NCBI GenBank assembly: GCA_023414985.1
Contig: JAEZLY010000010.1
Coordinates: 1 to 7,009 of the forward strand
Direction: 5' to 3'
Length of the DNA stretch: 7,009 bases
Source: Bacillota bacterium
Lineage (GTDB): Bacteria; Bacillota; Clostridia; Lachnospirales; Lachnospiraceae
Part shown: in pieces, positions 6,093 through 7,009 of the stretch
How positions within the stretch are numbered: the first letter of the stretch is position 1
Layout: each line of letters starts with the position of its first letter
Notes under the pieces: generated by a model
Database searches by the model: none
Told to the model about the DNA's origin: nothing
The model's input: the letters and a program-made list of their open reading frames with translations, nothing else
Position numbers and translations under genes: made by a program

Positions 6093-6374
6093 TTAAGGTT
6101 TTCTCGTTACAGCCATCATTTTTCGTATCATTTCGAACTGCATTTTCTCCTTCGGAGACATGTTTTTTGTGAGTAGTTCAATCATCAGTTCACTTTCTTC
6201 TTTCGAAAATACCAAATTCTGTTCCTGCAGGCGCTTATTTGTACTCATCAATAAAGGCAGCACCTGTTCCATGGATTTTCCCTCGGCTTCCTTCATCAAT
6301 TCAATCAGAATTGCAAGCTTTTTGGGGTCAATATTCTTTAATCTCGGGTTGTTGCTCCAGGACATATCAGCCAT
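6093..6374 (-). CDS. Conserved-looking small protein of unknown function (93 aa)
   Basis: I do not recognise a named family. The chosen ATG (6374-6372) has AAGGAG at 6387-6382 with a seven-base spacer, a better start than an in-frame ATG 14 codons upstream at 6416. The protein is 93 residues, with no signal peptide or membrane segment, so it is probably cytoplasmic. It looks largely helical and rich in Met, Leu, Glu and Lys. Helical stretches lie near 16-30, 34-52 and 57-70, and a final helix-Pro-helix unit spans 61-87 (SELMIELLTK, then NMSPKEKMQF, then EMIRKMM). That last unit resembles segments of the upstream partner protein. The gene overlaps the end of that partner by eight bases, so the two are very likely co-translated and may act together, perhaps as a complex. 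No catalytic motif or DNA-binding motif is evident. Function unknown. Confidence 0.75.
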   Translation of the reverse strand: MADMSWSNNPRLKNIDPKKLAILIELMKEAEGKSMEQVLPLLMSTNKRLQEQNLVFSKEESELMIELLTKNMSPKEKMQFEMIRKMMAVTRKP

Positions 6375-7008
6375 CTTTCTGCTCCTTATGATCATCAGGT
6401 TTACTATTATTATCATATGACATGGTATTAAAAAGCATTCTTAAGTTGTCGAAGGTACTTTGCTGATCCGGAGGCACCATCGTCTTTAGCATATCGAACA
6501 TGGCCTGATTAGCAAAGCCTCCGTCATTTGTGCCTGATGCCGGACTGTCTTCTTTTTTTTCTTTCGGAGCCTCTTCCTCCTTGGCGTGCTCGCTATGCTG
6601 TTCGAAATTGCGAAAGATTGAATCAAAGTTGGATTCGGAGAAATTACCTGTGACTGTATCCGTATCCTCTTTGTTTTCCTCTTCCCCGAAAGGAAAACCC
6701 CCGAATTCCTGCATGGTCTTCATCATATTCATAAAATTATTATACATTTCGAACATTCTTTTTGCGTTGAATATATTTAGAATCCGGTCAACTGTTTCCC
6801 TCTCTTTATTATCACAGATCGGGCGGATACCGTTCAAAAGTCCTTCCACATCAATATTGATCGTTTGATAGCCACAGGCAACCATACTCTCCCTGCCGAT
6901 TATATTCAGGCTTCCCATCAGATCGAGCATCTTACTGAAGAGTTCTACCTTGACGCGGGTTCTGTCATCAAAGTAGGGTAAGGATGCTTTCATTAATTCG
7001 GCTGTGTG
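6367..7008 (-). CDS. Unknown helical protein with acidic disordered middle (5' end outside the window)
   Basis: An ATG at 6993 would give 208 residues, but no ribosome site precedes it. The frame stays open to the window edge (codons for H-T-A-E-L before the Met), so the true start probably lies beyond position 7009. Numbering here is from that Met. The visible protein has three parts. A helical first part (1-98) contains two helix-Pro-helix units, KASLPYFDDRTRVKVELFS (2-20) and GLLNGIRPICDNKERETVDR (51-70), and a Met-rich stretch (MFEMYNNFMNMMKTM, 80-94). An E/D/K-rich, probably disordered linker follows (about 104-158). A C-terminal helix pair (QAMFDMLKTMVPPDQQSTFD onward, 163-191) ends in a polar tail. 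There is no signal peptide, membrane span or known catalytic motif. The gene is followed by an overlapping 93-residue gene with a similar helix pair. I do not recognise the family. A scaffold or partner-binding role is speculation. Confidence 0.7.
   Translation of the reverse strand, partial: HTAELMKASLPYFDDRTRVKVELFSKMLDLMGSLNIIGRESMVACGYQTINIDVEGLLNGIRPICDNKERETVDRILNIFNAKRMFEMYNNFMNMMKTMQEFGGFPFGEEENKEDTDTVTGNFSESNFDSIFRNFEQHSEHAKEEEAPKEKKEDSPASGTNDGGFANQAMFDMLKTMVPPDQQSTFDNLRMLFNTMSYDNNSKPDDHKEQKDG
6382..6387 (-). promoter_or_regulatory. Ribosome binding site deciding the start of the 93-aa gene
   Basis: AAGGAG on the minus strand lies inside the last codons of the upstream gene, seven bases before the ATG at 6374. 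This supports the shorter start and translational coupling with the upstream gene. Confidence 0.75.
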
Positions 7009-7009
7009 C

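Noticed and set aside
6160..6868. Plus-strand open frames opposite the two minus-strand unknown genes
   Set aside because: They are Ser/Phe/Ile-rich translations opposite the E/K-rich reading of the minus strand, with no family resemblance. The minus-strand frames have proper ribosome site and overlap geometry.

Overview
The window looks like chromosomal DNA from a low-to-mid GC, Gram-positive anaerobe, most likely a member of the Lachnospiraceae / Clostridium cluster XIVa. The pointers are strong AGGAGG ribosome sites, lipoprotein-type solute binding without an outer membrane system, and the general style of the proteins. The family assignment is inference from protein character, not from a database match.

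Layout. Positions 3-194 (+) are the last 63 codons of a glycogen/maltodextrin phosphorylase, followed by a possible terminator. A gene-free control region (195-534) holds several inverted repeats, a candidate promoter and a strong ribosome site. Next comes a maltodextrin import and hydrolysis operon on the + strand. It contains a lipoprotein solute-binding protein (malE-like, 535-1839), a stable intergenic hairpin (1872-1915), a MalF-like permease (1947-3341), a MalG-like permease overlapping it by one base (3341-4216), and a lipoprotein GH13 alpha-amylase (4301-6013). A long hairpin (6025-6066) separates this operon from a convergent pair of minus-strand genes of unknown function. These are a protein cut by the window edge (6367-7008) and a 93-residue protein (6093-6374) that overlaps it by 8 bases.

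How the genes work together. The surface-anchored amylase would cut starch or long maltodextrins outside the cell. The lipoprotein MalE-like protein would capture the products, and MalF/MalG would import them using an ATPase that is not encoded here, probably a shared MsmX/MalK-type subunit. The phosphorylase would then release glucose 1-phosphate from the imported chains in the cytoplasm. This is a familiar kind of system.

The less ordinary parts are four. One is the hairpin-punctuated malE-malF junction. Another is the amylase active-site region, which mixes alpha-amylase and neopullulanase signatures. A third is the dense dyad symmetry upstream of malE. The last is the unknown minus-strand gene pair, in which I see a recurring helix-Pro-helix motif. 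I see no CRISPR array, tRNA, rRNA, transposase or phage gene.
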